Assembly: GCA_910587955.1 (NCBI GenBank)
Contig: CAJUNN010000029.1
Location: 1-34,544 of the forward strand
DNA length: 34,544 nt
DNA from: an uncultured Lachnospiraceae bacterium
Lineage (GTDB): Bacteria > Bacillota > Clostridia > Lachnospirales > Lachnospiraceae
Direction: 5' to 3'
Below the pieces are notes generated by a model. The model did not search any database. It was not told where the DNA came from and saw only the letters and a program-made list of their open reading frames with translations. The position numbers and the translations under genes were made by a program. Of this stretch, positions 22,581 through 29,945 are shown in pieces (position 1 is the first letter of the stretch; each line of letters begins with the position of its first letter).

Positions 22581-22613
22581 TGCTTTATATCCTCCCACAT
22601 ACATTTTTTCCAA

Positions 22614-22619
22614 ATTATA
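22614..22619 (-). promoter_or_regulatory. Extended -10 promoter of NYN gene
   Basis: Minus strand TGGTATAAT, an extended -10; the -35 side is only T-rich. It lies 35 bases before the start. Confidence 0.5.
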
Positions 22620-22635
22620 CCACATATTTCAACAA

Positions 22636-22665
22636 AAGAAAACACCCTATATCTCTACAGGATGC
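22636..22665 (-). terminator. Terminator upstream of the NYN unit
   Basis: Arms 22642-22648 and 22659-22665 (7 bp, two wobble pairs) with T-rich minus-strand tail. It would insulate NYN from upstream leftward transcription. No gene is seen between 22666 and 22828. Confidence 0.4.
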
Positions 22666-22828
22666 TTTCTAAAAAATGTATTGGGATGACTTAAACCATG
22701 TCTTAATGGTTACACTATAACAGGTGGCAGCAAAAATACAATAGCCTATAAAAAAGCCAGAGACTTTCTGAAAACGAAAATTTAATTGTGTTATATCCAA
22801 TACTTAAAACAAAATCCCCTTCCAGTGT

Positions 22829-22857
22829 TTGACAGCCACATAAAAAAGTGCTATATT
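22829..22857 (+). promoter_or_regulatory. Strong consensus promoter on the plus strand
   Basis: TTGACA (22829-22834), 17-base spacer, TATATT (22852-22857), near-consensus sigma70. It reads against the surrounding genes toward the small ORF at 22933. Confidence 0.75.
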
Positions 22858-22880
22858 AAAATTACCTAACACTTAAGTAT

Positions 22881-22905
22881 CTAATCACCACTAGTTTTTG
22901 ATTAG
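22881..22905 (+). promoter_or_regulatory. Leader hairpin of the small ORF
   Basis: Perfect arms CTAATCA / TGATTAG around an 11-base loop, between the promoter and the ribosome site. Confidence 0.5.
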
Positions 22906-22932
22906 AGAAAAAAAGTGAAAGGAGGAATTTGC

Positions 22933-23031
22933 ATGATTTCAAATTTCTTTAGCACTATTTTAATGGCGTGCATTGAAATTTATGGTCTTGCATACGTCTA
23001 TGCAGATCTCAAAGAGCGCTTTAGCCATTAA
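22933..23031 (+). CDS. 32-aa hydrophobic peptide with private promoter and terminator
   Basis: ATG at 22933, 7 bases after AAAGGAGG. The peptide starts MISNFFSTILMACIEIYGLA and ends V-Y-A-D-L-K-E-R-F-S-H: one hydrophobic helix and a charged tail. Upstream are a near-consensus promoter and a hairpin; downstream is a strong terminator. The size and design resemble type I toxins of the Fst/TxpA class or small membrane regulators. It is encoded opposite to the phage operon, between the NYN and ArpU genes. No antisense RNA promoter was identified, so the toxin idea is open. Confidence 0.65.
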   Translation: MISNFFSTILMACIEIYGLAYVYADLKERFSH

Positions 23032-23039
23032 ACACTACT

Positions 23040-23072
23040 ACCCGTCTGGTACAAATCCAGGCGGGTCCTTTT
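23040..23072 (+). terminator. Terminator of the 32-aa unit
   Basis: Ten-base-pair stem (23040-23049 with 23057-23066, one wobble) and a 7-base loop, then CCTTTT. Confidence 0.75.
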
Positions 23073-23085
23073 AATCATAACCAGT

Positions 23086-23601
23086 TTAATTTTTCTTAAC
23101 CTCACACTTTTCTTCTTCATACTCTTTCAAAATATGCCGCACTTTTTTAAATTCCAGCAACATATAAAGCCCTCTTCTCCACTTTCTTATAGCTGGACTC
23201 CGGCTTATGTGGTATTCTTTGCATATCCGATTCCACCCACGACGATCTATATATTTACTTTCGATAATATCCCTCTCCAAACAATCTGGTAAAAGTTCTA
23301 TGACACTCATAATATTGGTCAAAATTTTTGCGGACGCTTCTGCCTGCTCTTTAATTCTTGATTCAATTTCGTCCATCAAAAAAGATAACGCTGCACACCC
23401 AATATTATTATTTCCACCTTTCGGCATTCCGTTTATATTTATCGCATGTATCGGGCTGTCAAATTCTTGTTTGATTTCTGCACGTCGTTTCTCCAAAACT
23501 TTCTTTTTTGCAATATAATGGCTGTACTGATTGAGATATTTATTAAGTAATTCTGCATCTTCCGTGAGACGTTCTTCCAGTTCTTGTCTACCCTTCTCCA
23601 T
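23086..23601 (-). CDS. ArpU-family late transcription regulator
   Basis: 171 aa. The N-terminal two thirds is helical and charged. The C-terminal HTH reads D-I-I-E-S-K-Y-I-D-R-R-G-W-N-R-I-C-K-E-Y-H-I-S-R-S (about 115-138), the sigma-like pattern of ArpU/RinA regulators. These switch on packaging and structural genes. Its location between the replication and terminase blocks is standard. Normally an HNH or terminase gene follows within a few hundred bases; here 3 kb of accessory genes separates them. Confidence 0.8.
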   Translation of the reverse strand: MEKGRQELEERLTEDAELLNKYLNQYSHYIAKKKVLEKRRAEIKQEFDSPIHAININGMPKGGNNNIGCAALSFLMDEIESRIKEQAEASAKILTNIMSVIELLPDCLERDIIESKYIDRRGWNRICKEYHISRSPAIRKWRRGLYMLLEFKKVRHILKEYEEEKCEVKKN

Positions 23602-23619
23602 TTCCCTTCTCCTTCCCTA

Positions 23620-23688
23620 CTACAAGATTTCTATTCCTTCTAAATACTTCCGGAAGTTCACTTTTTCGTATTCCTGATCCGCTTCCAT
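23620..23688 (-). CDS. 22-aa ORF upstream of ArpU
   Basis: MEADQEYEKVNFRKYLEGIE and two more residues, with AGGAGG ten bases before ATG 23688. The stop is 19 bases before the ArpU start. It may be a leader peptide or a small early protein. Charged, no TM. Confidence 0.4.
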   Translation of the reverse strand: MEADQEYEKVNFRKYLEGIEIL

Positions 23689-23701
23689 GTTCCCCGCCTC
23701 C

Positions 23702-23741
23702 TATAAAGGCATGGTTGTGGGTTCGAATCCCATCACCCGTA
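23702..23741 (+). other. tRNA 3'-end fragment, possible attachment-site relic
   Basis: 23717-23733 is a T-arm (GTGGG TTCGAAT CCCAT, stem closed with one G-T). It is followed by a seven-base acceptor half CACCCGT and then A. No matching D-arm or 5' acceptor (ACGGGTG) is found upstream. Phages that integrate in tRNA genes carry such 3' parts at their att sites. It sits in the middle of the phage map without an integrase nearby, so it may be a relic. Confidence 0.5.
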
Positions 23742-23743
23742 TT

Positions 23744-23769
23744 AGGGCATCTTCGGATGCTCTTTTTCG
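23744..23769 (+). terminator. Terminator following the tRNA fragment
   Basis: GCATC TTCG GATGC stem with outer AG/CT, then TTTTT. Typical for the end of a host tRNA gene, strengthening the idea of captured host sequence. Confidence 0.6.
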
Positions 23770-23806
23770 TCTTTTTACTTATCTCCTTTCTCTAAAACCT
23801 CTAAAT

Positions 23807-23835
23807 TTGATTTTTGTCAATTATTGCATTATAAT
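23807..23835 (+). promoter_or_regulatory. Plus-strand promoter
   Basis: TTGATT (23807-23812), 17-base spacer, TATAAT (23830-23835). It reads toward the 25-aa ORF at 23958. Confidence 0.65.
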
Positions 23836-23957
23836 ATTATTATCATCCACTTAGGAGGGCGGACGTCCAGGCGAAGGGAATACGGTTAGCAGTCATAAAA
23901 TTTATAGCCGCTATTATTATATCTTTATGTACCCTGAGTACAGAATTGGAGGCGCTT

Positions 23958-24035
23958 ATGACTTACACCACTGTTTCAACACCAACAACCGTTACTACTG
24001 AGGTTAGCAATACTGCTGGCCGTCCTTCCGCCTAA
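23958..24035 (+). CDS. 25-aa Thr/Val-rich peptide in a structured transcript
   Basis: ATG at 23958 after TTGGAGGCGCTT; the peptide is MTYTTVSTPTTVTTEVSNTA plus G-R-P-S-A. Ten of its residues are Thr. The same frame is open upstream through a hydrophobic stretch (K-F-I-A-A-I-I-I-S-L) but lacks a start codon there. The transcript start region (GGCGGACG and GGCGAAGG, about 23859-23877) can pair with its 3' end (CGTCCTTCCGCC near 24021-24032), a 5'-3' closure known for type I toxin mRNAs. Coding status is uncertain. Confidence 0.4.
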   Translation: MTYTTVSTPTTVTTEVSNTAGRPSA

Positions 24036-24062
24036 TTGGATGATTTTAACCAAATTTGATTG

Positions 24063-24257
24063 TCAATCTTTCCATCCTGCTGCCCTCGGCTCCTGCAGCT
24101 GTCCCGGACGGAAACACTCCAGATACCCCGCTTTACAATGCTGGCAAAGCACAAAATACGGATACACCTTCAAAATCCGGTATTTTACCACTTTCCTTGT
24201 TCCGCGGCCTTCCTTATCATCCCAGATCACCACTTCCGCAATATCGCCTTCCCTCAT
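24063..24257 (-). CDS. Small phage protein with CxxC
   Basis: 64 aa; starts MREGDIAEVVIWDDKEGRGT, with L-C-Q-H-C-K-A-G-Y-L-E-C-F in the second half, perhaps a zinc knuckle. ATG overlaps the upstream stop (ATGA), so it is the last gene of the early operon. Function is not recognised. Confidence 0.6.
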   Translation of the reverse strand: MREGDIAEVVIWDDKEGRGTRKVVKYRILKVYPYFVLCQHCKAGYLECFRPGQLQEPRAAGWKD

Positions 24258-25516
24258 ACTCCGTTTCCCTCCCCTTCTATCTCTGCAATGGCCTGCGTAA
24301 CCAGGGAAAACAGCCTCCCAATCTGCTCCCGGATTTCCCGCAGCTCCTCCAAAGAGAGCCCTTGGGCCTTACAGCACCCAAACGTTTCCGCGATCTGTCC
24401 CGCAAGTTTCTCCGCCTCCTCTATGGGCTCCGGCTCCCAGACAACCTCCCCCTGCAGGGGTTCTCCCGGCTCCTCACAGGGCCCGGCTTCTTCCTGCGGC
24501 TGCCCAGCTTCCCTTCTCATTTCTTCCGGAAGGTATTCCGGGTGGTTCATGACATTGTCCTGGCCTGGGATCTGTTCCTCTTCTCCCTGCGCTTCCTCAC
24601 TGGCTTCTTTCGCCTGCTTTTCCTGCTTTTCCCTCTCCTGTTGCGACGTCGCAACAGCTCCCGCAAGCCCTTGATTTTCCTGGCCTTTCCCGGTCTCCTT
24701 CCCGTAGAAATGCTCCCAGGCTTCCGGGCCGTATGCTTCATAAACAGGACCGTACAAATCCTTAATCACGGACAAGAAATCCGGCCAGGACAGGCATACG
24801 GGATCCGGCTTGGTTAAGAGCTTATACTTTACCCCTGTTTTCCAGTCATACAGGAACAGGAAGACCAATCCTTTCTTGTGGGTGGCGTATTCCCCGGGAT
24901 TGACGATCCCCGCCGCCTCCTTAACGGCTTCCACCGTTCCCTCCCAAAGAAGCTCCAGAATGCGCGGGAGCTCCTGCTGCCAACGCGGATCCGAAAAGAA
25001 GTCTATCATACATTTCCCCAGCGGCGTATAGCCCCTTTCCTCTCCCTCCGGCTCCTGCTTTCCGGCCTCCGCCTCTTCTGTTCCGGCTTCTTCTCTATCC
25101 GGCCCGGCCTCTGGCTCTTCCGTCTCCTGCCGGGAAAACCGTTTCAATTCCCGGATCTCCTTCACGGTTGTCCTCTCTGTAATCAGCTGGCACTCGGAGT
25201 CTGTCAGGGCCAGCATTTCCGAGAGCTTGCTGCTCCCGATTGCCTGGTACTCCCTCCGAAGCTCCAGGGAGCAGCCCCCTTCCGAAAACCTCTCATTGAT
25301 GGCTATGAAACGGCTCACCGTGGATTTCCCCAGCCCATATTCTTTCTGCGCAAACGCGAAGATGTCCTCGCATCCGTCCAGCATCCCGCTGTCCCGGATC
25401 TGGCGCAGCCTGTACCCGATATAAACAAAATTCTGGGCCGTCTCCTGGAGCTTCCTGCGGATGTCCTCTTTCCACTCCAGCCATTCCGCCAACGTTACCT
25501 GCGTGTATTCTCCCAT
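24254..25516 (-). CDS. DUF3102-like protein with charged linker
   Basis: 420 aa. Residues ~5-135 match the DUF3102 style: L-A-E-W-L-E-W-K-E-D-I-R-R-K-L-Q-E-T-A-Q-N-F, I-G-Y-R-L-R-Q-I-R-D-S-G, G-L-G-K-S-T-V-S-R-F-I-A-I-N. The last phrase is a ParB/KorB-like helix-turn-helix. A long Glu/Gln/Gly-rich disordered middle (about 135-175 and 275-375) separates it from a conserved block with W-K-T-G-V-K-Y-K-L-L (~225) and an amphipathic C-terminus. It is probably a DNA-binding partner of replication or partition. ATG follows AAGGAGAAGGG. Its neighbour PcfJ is 24 bases upstream. Confidence 0.65.
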   Translation of the reverse strand: MGEYTQVTLAEWLEWKEDIRRKLQETAQNFVYIGYRLRQIRDSGMLDGCEDIFAFAQKEYGLGKSTVSRFIAINERFSEGGCSLELRREYQAIGSSKLSEMLALTDSECQLITERTTVKEIRELKRFSRQETEEPEAGPDREEAGTEEAEAGKQEPEGEERGYTPLGKCMIDFFSDPRWQQELPRILELLWEGTVEAVKEAAGIVNPGEYATHKKGLVFLFLYDWKTGVKYKLLTKPDPVCLSWPDFLSVIKDLYGPVYEAYGPEAWEHFYGKETGKGQENQGLAGAVATSQQEREKQEKQAKEASEEAQGEEEQIPGQDNVMNHPEYLPEEMRREAGQPQEEAGPCEEPGEPLQGEVVWEPEPIEEAEKLAGQIAETFGCCKAQGLSLEELREIREQIGRLFSLVTQAIAEIEGEGNGV

Positions 25517-25540
25517 TCCCTTCTCCTTCCCTATCCCTTT

Positions 25541-27688
25541 TTATCCTGCTGCCAAAATCCTGATTTCTTCGTTTTCGCTGCCCGCTTCCCCGTACTTAAG
25601 CCTCGTGACATAAGCGTCTATCCAGCGCTGCATCCGCTCCTGATCCGGCTTCTTGTCATAGGCCCCGTACCACTGGAGTACCCGGTCCTCCCGGTCTATC
25701 TCAACCGTGATATAGGGAACCTCCGGCTCCTTCCTGGTCCGCAGCATCAGGATGAACCGCTCCCCGTCGTTGTGTCTCCGCAAATAATTGTCCCCGCCCA
25801 CGCAGTGATGAAGGAAGCGTCCCTCCAGCACGATTTCCTCCGCCGACCGGGCCGGACGGATGCAGAACTCTTCATCTTCAAAATAGTACCTTTTCCGAAG
25901 TCTCCGGTACTGCTTCCGGATAAGCGGGAAGCGCCCGGCCTTTTCTTCCAGCCTCTTTTCCTGCTCTTTCTTATTGCTCTCCGCCACCATCTTGTTATGG
26001 GCTGCCTGGAGATCCCTGGGATATAGGTATACACTATTTTCCAGACGATAGCCCAGCTGCTCCCGAAGATGCAGGTAATCCAAATACGTTGTCGCTGTCT
26101 GCCGGAGTCTTTCCTCTGCACGGCTGCATTTGGTGCCAAATTCACACCCCGCATATGCTGCTATCCGGTTCAGCATCTTCTGGAGGCTCATGTACCGTGT
26201 TACCCTTTCTATCTGCCCCCTTCCGGCTCTCAGTTCTGCCAGGTTCCTCACCTGCTCCTCTGTCCAGGATGCTCCCATCCGCTTCTCCATCTGCATAACC
26301 TCCAGCAGATCCAGATCCCCCCGTTTCTCCATCAGGAGGCGCACCCGCTCTTTCCGGATTCCCAGGAATTCCTCTGGCCGCCTGACGTTTTCACACTGCA
26401 CAATCCCATACCGGCACCGGACCAGGTTCTTTACCACTTCAATCAGGCGTAGTTTTACCAGCATTTCTATCTGAGGCGTATGGAGATACCGCTCCAGATA
26501 CTCCGCCGGATTTACTTCTCCCACAGCTTCTTCGTATTCCTTTAGGGCGCTGTACTGAAACATGGTTCCCTTCATGTTCTCATAGGTTTCCGGCATGATC
26601 CCAGCCGCCTCAATGTGATACACGCGGCCTCCGCTTAGATTGCAGTCGTCCCAAAAATCCTTTCCTCTATAGTGATCGTACTTCTGGTAATCAATCTGCG
26701 GATTTTTCCCGGCCTCAAAAAAGATTCTTGCCGTCTCCACACCGCACAGTACTTCCCTGGCTCCAACCATTTCCGGCCCCTTCTCTCCACAGGCAAATTC
26801 CAGCTGCCACTCTTTCTCTACTTCGATATACCGGAAGACCATGCCGGCCTCTTTGTATTTCTGTCCAAGAAACAAACACCCTCTCTCCCGTTGAAAGCTC
26901 TTTACTCTTCCCTGAGGCATATATTTCCCTCGGGCCCCGCACATGGGACAGGTGCCATGTATTCCCATGACCGGCTCTTCTATCATCCGCTCAAACTGGC
27001 TTTCGTAGGACTGGCCGGGTTTCCATCTGGCATCTGTCACACCCCCGCAGCTGGAACAGGCCACCCTAGCCTTGGCTCCGTGCTTTTTGTAGCAGAGGTA
27101 ATGCCCGTTATGGAATATGTACTCATCCGCATAGTTCAGGATCCGCTCTTTGGGAAGCTCCGGCGTCTGCTCTCCCCGCTCCTTCAAAGCCTGCTGCCTT
27201 CTCTGCCGTTTCCGGCTCTCTTTCTCTCTGCTCTCCTTAGAGGCAATGTTCTCCTGTTTCCGGTCAATATATTCCCACCACTCCTTCGGGTTCCACACAG
27301 TAATACCTTTCAAGAACTCCCGGATCCGCTCCAGGTCTTCCGGAGAATACAGGATATTTTCCTCTGCCATGATGTTCACGGTCTTACCGATCCATTCGTC
27401 CTTCTCCTGCCAGATCAGACCGCAATCGCTCCATGTGTTCCTTTTTATCCTTCCCCTGGACCATGTCCCGCTTTCCGGAAAGTACGTGCCGAAATCCTTT
27501 TCTGTGAGTACAACCCGGACCGCCGGGATCTCTTTTTGCTCTTTCCGGTTTCGGTATACTTCAACAAACAGATGCTCTTCCCCTCCGATCTCCCGGATGG
27601 CTGTGAGCGCAGCGCACTCTACCCTTTTCCCTCTTTTTACTTTGGGAAGGGTCAGGAAGGGAACCTTTTCAATGGCTTTCTTTTTCAC
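25541..27688 (-). CDS. PcfJ-domain protein
   Basis: 715 aa from GTG 27688 (GGGGAGGTGAGGGCA before it). Near residues 225-275 is a zinc-ribbon-like C-S-S-C-G-G and C-P-M-C-G-A pair. The C-terminal ~200 residues carry the PcfJ hallmark: F-L-H-H-C-V-G-G-D-N-Y, G-E-R-F-I-L-M-L-R, P-Y-I-T-V-E-I-D, V-L-Q-W-Y-G-A-Y-D-K-K-P. PcfJ is named from conjugative plasmid pCF10, but it is widespread in Clostridia phages, and its biochemical role is unclear. It is paired here with a PcfK-like gene directly upstream. Confidence 0.8.
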   Translation of the reverse strand: MKKKAIEKVPFLTLPKVKRGKRVECAALTAIREIGGEEHLFVEVYRNRKEQKEIPAVRVVLTEKDFGTYFPESGTWSRGRIKRNTWSDCGLIWQEKDEWIGKTVNIMAEENILYSPEDLERIREFLKGITVWNPKEWWEYIDRKQENIASKESREKESRKRQRRQQALKERGEQTPELPKERILNYADEYIFHNGHYLCYKKHGAKARVACSSCGGVTDARWKPGQSYESQFERMIEEPVMGIHGTCPMCGARGKYMPQGRVKSFQRERGCLFLGQKYKEAGMVFRYIEVEKEWQLEFACGEKGPEMVGAREVLCGVETARIFFEAGKNPQIDYQKYDHYRGKDFWDDCNLSGGRVYHIEAAGIMPETYENMKGTMFQYSALKEYEEAVGEVNPAEYLERYLHTPQIEMLVKLRLIEVVKNLVRCRYGIVQCENVRRPEEFLGIRKERVRLLMEKRGDLDLLEVMQMEKRMGASWTEEQVRNLAELRAGRGQIERVTRYMSLQKMLNRIAAYAGCEFGTKCSRAEERLRQTATTYLDYLHLREQLGYRLENSVYLYPRDLQAAHNKMVAESNKKEQEKRLEEKAGRFPLIRKQYRRLRKRYYFEDEEFCIRPARSAEEIVLEGRFLHHCVGGDNYLRRHNDGERFILMLRTRKEPEVPYITVEIDREDRVLQWYGAYDKKPDQERMQRWIDAYVTRLKYGEAGSENEEIRILAAG

Positions 27689-27693
27689 TGCCC

Positions 27694-28179
27694 TCACCTC
27701 CCCAGGTAGTAATCTGTGATGATCTGCTTTGCCCTGGCCATACCCGGAATCCCCATGGTACACCGGCCGACGGTGACTCCTGCTGCCTTCATGATTTTCT
27801 TATCCACCGGTATCTGATTTTGAAAACTCCATTTCAGAAGGGCGGCAATGCACCCCGCCAGGCTCTTTCCTTTCCGGCGGACGGCTCTGGCCACTTCCGG
27901 CCTCTCAAAACACTGGGCTTTGATGTACTCCACCCAGTCTTCCATAATCTCCGCACATTTCACCGCCCCCGCCTCCACTTCAAGCTTGCCGATGGCCGCC
28001 GCCATCTCATCACACAGATAGAGCAGCTCCCCGGAAAGGAATGCTTCCAAAACCTCCCCGTCGATTCCATTCTCCTGTACCAATACTTTCAAACTCTCCT
28101 GATCTCCCTCTTTCCTCAGGTTCACCGCTGTTTCGTTGATTTCTTCCGCGGAATCAAATTCTCCAAACCGATCAAACAT
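27694..28179 (-). CDS. PcfK-like protein
   Basis: 161 aa from ATG 28179 after GGAGGAACGGAT; the longer frame upstream is a shadow. It is acidic at the N-terminus (M-F-D-R-F-G-E-F-D-S-A-E-E-I-N-E-T-A). The pattern continues with L-L-Y-L-C-D-E-M-A-A-A-I and K-G-K-S-L-A-G-C-I-A-A-L-L-K-W-S-F, and ends M-G-I-P-G-M-A-R-A-K-Q-I-I-T-D-Y-Y-L. The K-S-L-x-G-x-x-x-x-x-L-K block and its pairing with PcfJ support PcfK. Function is unknown in detail. Confidence 0.75.
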   Translation of the reverse strand: MFDRFGEFDSAEEINETAVNLRKEGDQESLKVLVQENGIDGEVLEAFLSGELLYLCDEMAAAIGKLEVEAGAVKCAEIMEDWVEYIKAQCFERPEVARAVRRKGKSLAGCIAALLKWSFQNQIPVDKKIMKAAGVTVGRCTMGIPGMARAKQIITDYYLGR

Positions 28180-28207
28180 ATCCGTTCCTCCATTTTCTAT
28201 GTATTGT

Positions 28208-28588
28208 TTACAGGTAATTCCTCCCGAACACCCGCAGAAACTCCCCTCTCCCGTATCTTTCCTCAAAGGCCTGCTGCCCTCTGGCTTCCAGAAGCCTCCG
28301 GTTCTCCTGGTTCCCATGGACCGCCTCCGGTCCCTCCCGGTGGTGCCTGCTGCATAGATAGACCTTTAGGCCGTATTCCTCTGACAGGGAACGCTGGTGC
28401 CCGGAAAAGAAAATATGATGCTCTTCCAGATACAGATGCCGGACAAAGCTCTCCTCCAGAAGCATACACAGGTAACAAGTCTTCTCCTCCCTGGAATGCA
28501 GGAGGCTGGCCGGGTGGCGCTTCCGCTTCCTTTTGGCTGTCCTTTTGGGAAACATCAGCCCGGTCCCTTCCTGCTTTCTTCTACCCAC
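28208..28588 (-). CDS. HNH-like zinc protein
   Basis: 126 aa, GTG start at 28588, overlapping the RNase H-like gene by 8 bases; GGAGG lies before it. C-Y-L-C (38-41), E-H-H-I-F (56-60) and L-C-S-R-H-H (78-83) resemble a compact HNH/beta-beta-alpha-metal nuclease of the phage type C-x-x-C ... H-H ... C-x-x-H-H. The basic N-terminus (K-R-T-A-K-R-K-R-K-R) fits nucleic-acid binding. It may cut replication intermediates together with the HUH protein. Confidence 0.7.
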   Translation of the reverse strand: MGRRKQEGTGLMFPKRTAKRKRKRHPASLLHSREEKTCYLCMLLEESFVRHLYLEEHHIFFSGHQRSLSEEYGLKVYLCSRHHREGPEAVHGNQENRRLLEARGQQAFEERYGRGEFLRVFGRNYL

Positions 28589-29051
28589 AGGCCCGCCTCC
28601 TCCCCGGCAGGGATGCCTTGCGCCTCTGCTCCGCTATCTGGGTGCACAGCCAGCTCTTATACTCATACTGGTAGGCGCTGCTGAATCGGATGCGCTGCTT
28701 CTTCCCCAGCTCATATACTTCCTGCCAAAGCTCTTGGTTTTTCACCGGCTCCCCTCTGGCCGTCCGCCAGCCGCTCTCCTTCCAGCCCTGCAGATGGTTC
28801 TCATAGCTTCCCCTAAGATACAGGCTGCTGGTGTAAACCTCCACCTCACACTCCTGGTTTAAGCGGCTCAGGGCCGCAAGCAGGGCTTTTAAATACAGCT
28901 GGTTCGCTGTCACATCTTTCTCCATCACCACCTGGTGGAGAGTGCGGATCTCCTCCTTTTTTGTCAGGGTCTCCAGAAGATACCCGTACCACCCGTCTCC
29001 ACGCCTGGGCCCCTTCATGCTGGTCTCCAAAAATACCCTTACGAAATACAT
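28581..29051 (-). CDS. RNase H-fold protein with altered active site
   Basis: 156 aa from ATG 29051 (an ATG 18 bases earlier lacks a ribosome site). The fold is recognisable: G-D-G-W-Y-G-Y-L-L-E (18-27), Q-L-Y-L-K-A-L-L-A-A-L (51-61), V-Y-T-S-S-L-Y (72-78), and the classic H-L-Q-G-W-K-E-S-G-W with P-V-K-N-Q-E-L-W (102-109). In active RNase HI the second motif has Glu (here Tyr53) and the third has Asp (here Ser75). Both are replaced, so the classical two-metal site is broken. It sits directly downstream of the HUH Rep gene, suggesting a nucleic-acid-binding role in replication. Confidence 0.7.
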   Translation of the reverse strand: MYFVRVFLETSMKGPRRGDGWYGYLLETLTKKEEIRTLHQVVMEKDVTANQLYLKALLAALSRLNQECEVEVYTSSLYLRGSYENHLQGWKESGWRTARGEPVKNQELWQEVYELGKKQRIRFSSAYQYEYKSWLCTQIAEQRRKASLPGRRRACG

Positions 29052-29107
29052 GCCCGATCCCCTTCCCATTCCGTATTTACTCTATTAAGTATGGCAAGTA
29101 TATATAT

Positions 29108-29848
29108 TTACCCGCTCCATAACCCCTCCCATTTGATGAGCGTGTACGAAAAATACCTGTAGCCTGTAAATCCCGATACGCCCGACCTCACGCTGTCCGG
29201 TTCCAGCACATAGCCTTTTTTCTTTGTGATGTTCTCCCGGAAACGGTTAGACTTCACAACCCGCTTCCAAATCACCGGCTTTTTGAGATTTTGGGAAGGA
29301 TTCCACCTTTTTCCGATCAGCCTTCCTTCCGTCTCCTCTGTTTTCGCCGCGTACTTGGCAAAATAAGCCGCCAGCTTTGCGAAGTTCGGGCCGGTGGTCC
29401 ATGGATCTACATGAACCCCTCCGTGAGGCCAGCACTTCACCAGCAGCTTCAGGACGTCCATCTCCTCTCTCCCCAGTATCATGTGGATATGCCTGCTCCC
29501 TCTTGGCCCTACTTCCTTTACGTAGATGTAACGCAGGATTTTCCCCGCCTTGCCATACTCTGTCCGGAGCTTCCGAATTGCTTTGGCTGTCAGATCCTGC
29601 ATTTCTTTACTCCCGGCCGGTCTTTTCCGAAAATCCAGCCGGACCAGCACGTCTCCATTTTGGAAGTTTGCCGCCATGAGCCGCCGGAGCTCCTTCTCCG
29701 CTTTCCTCAGGTTTACTTTCTTTTGAGCCTCTGAGGTGTGCTTCCCCAGCTTCTCCCTCTTCTCTCCCTTTGCATGAGCCCGGTATGTATAATATTTACA
29801 GACTTCGATAGTACCTCCCGCCACACATATCTCTTCTACGTATGGCAT
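29108..29848 (-). CDS. HUH rolling-circle replication protein (G2P/ORF2-like)
   Basis: 246 aa; ATG 29848 after AAGGAGAGGTAG. The HUH motif is H120-I-H122 in G-S-R-H-I-H-M-I-L. The tyrosine motif is Y162-F-A-K-Y166-A-A-K169. Motif 1 is V-L-V-R-L-D-F (67-73). This matches replication-associated proteins of the ORF2/G2P type that nick one strand at the origin and stay covalently linked by Tyr. Its presence in a dsDNA tailed phage, next to RNase H-like, HNH-like and PcfJ/K genes, suggests rolling-circle or theta-to-rolling-circle replication. No helicase or primase is seen in the window. Confidence 0.8.
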   Translation of the reverse strand: MPYVEEICVAGGTIEVCKYYTYRAHAKGEKREKLGKHTSEAQKKVNLRKAEKELRRLMAANFQNGDVLVRLDFRKRPAGSKEMQDLTAKAIRKLRTEYGKAGKILRYIYVKEVGPRGSRHIHMILGREEMDVLKLLVKCWPHGGVHVDPWTTGPNFAKLAAYFAKYAAKTEETEGRLIGKRWNPSQNLKKPVIWKRVVKSNRFRENITKKKGYVLEPDSVRSGVSGFTGYRYFSYTLIKWEGLWSG

Positions 29849-29894
29849 CTACCTCTCCTTGTCGAATAGATAATATTTTTAGTGTTTTACGAAA

Positions 29895-29908
29895 GGCGCA
29901 AAAGCGCC
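29895..29908. other. Hairpin in candidate replication origin
   Basis: GGCGC AAAA GCGCC, 47 bases upstream of the rep start, in a 166-base gap with a second dyad. HUH proteins often nick near such stems. Confidence 0.4.
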
Positions 29909-29916
29909 CGGTTTCC

Positions 29917-29945
29917 TTGACTTTTCCGGCCCATGATGCTATAAT
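29917..29945 (+). promoter_or_regulatory. Near-consensus promoter of intergenic RNA
   Basis: TTGACT (29917-29922), 17-base spacer, TATAAT (29940-29945), reading away from rep. The -10 lies between the arms of a perfect inverted repeat (29932-29941 and 29963-29972). Confidence 0.75.

Noticed and set aside
24878..26026. 382-codon plus-strand open frame
   Set aside because: Spans two well-supported minus genes (DUF3102 and PcfJ) and has typical antisense composition without a start signal.
26672..27709. 345-codon plus-strand open frame
   Set aside because: Mirror of the PcfJ gene in GC-rich sequence; no ribosome site, proline/serine/leucine-rich shadow composition.
27820..28674. 284-codon plus-strand open frame
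   Set aside because: Lies opposite PcfK, HNH-like and RNase H-like genes, all with motifs and coupled starts.
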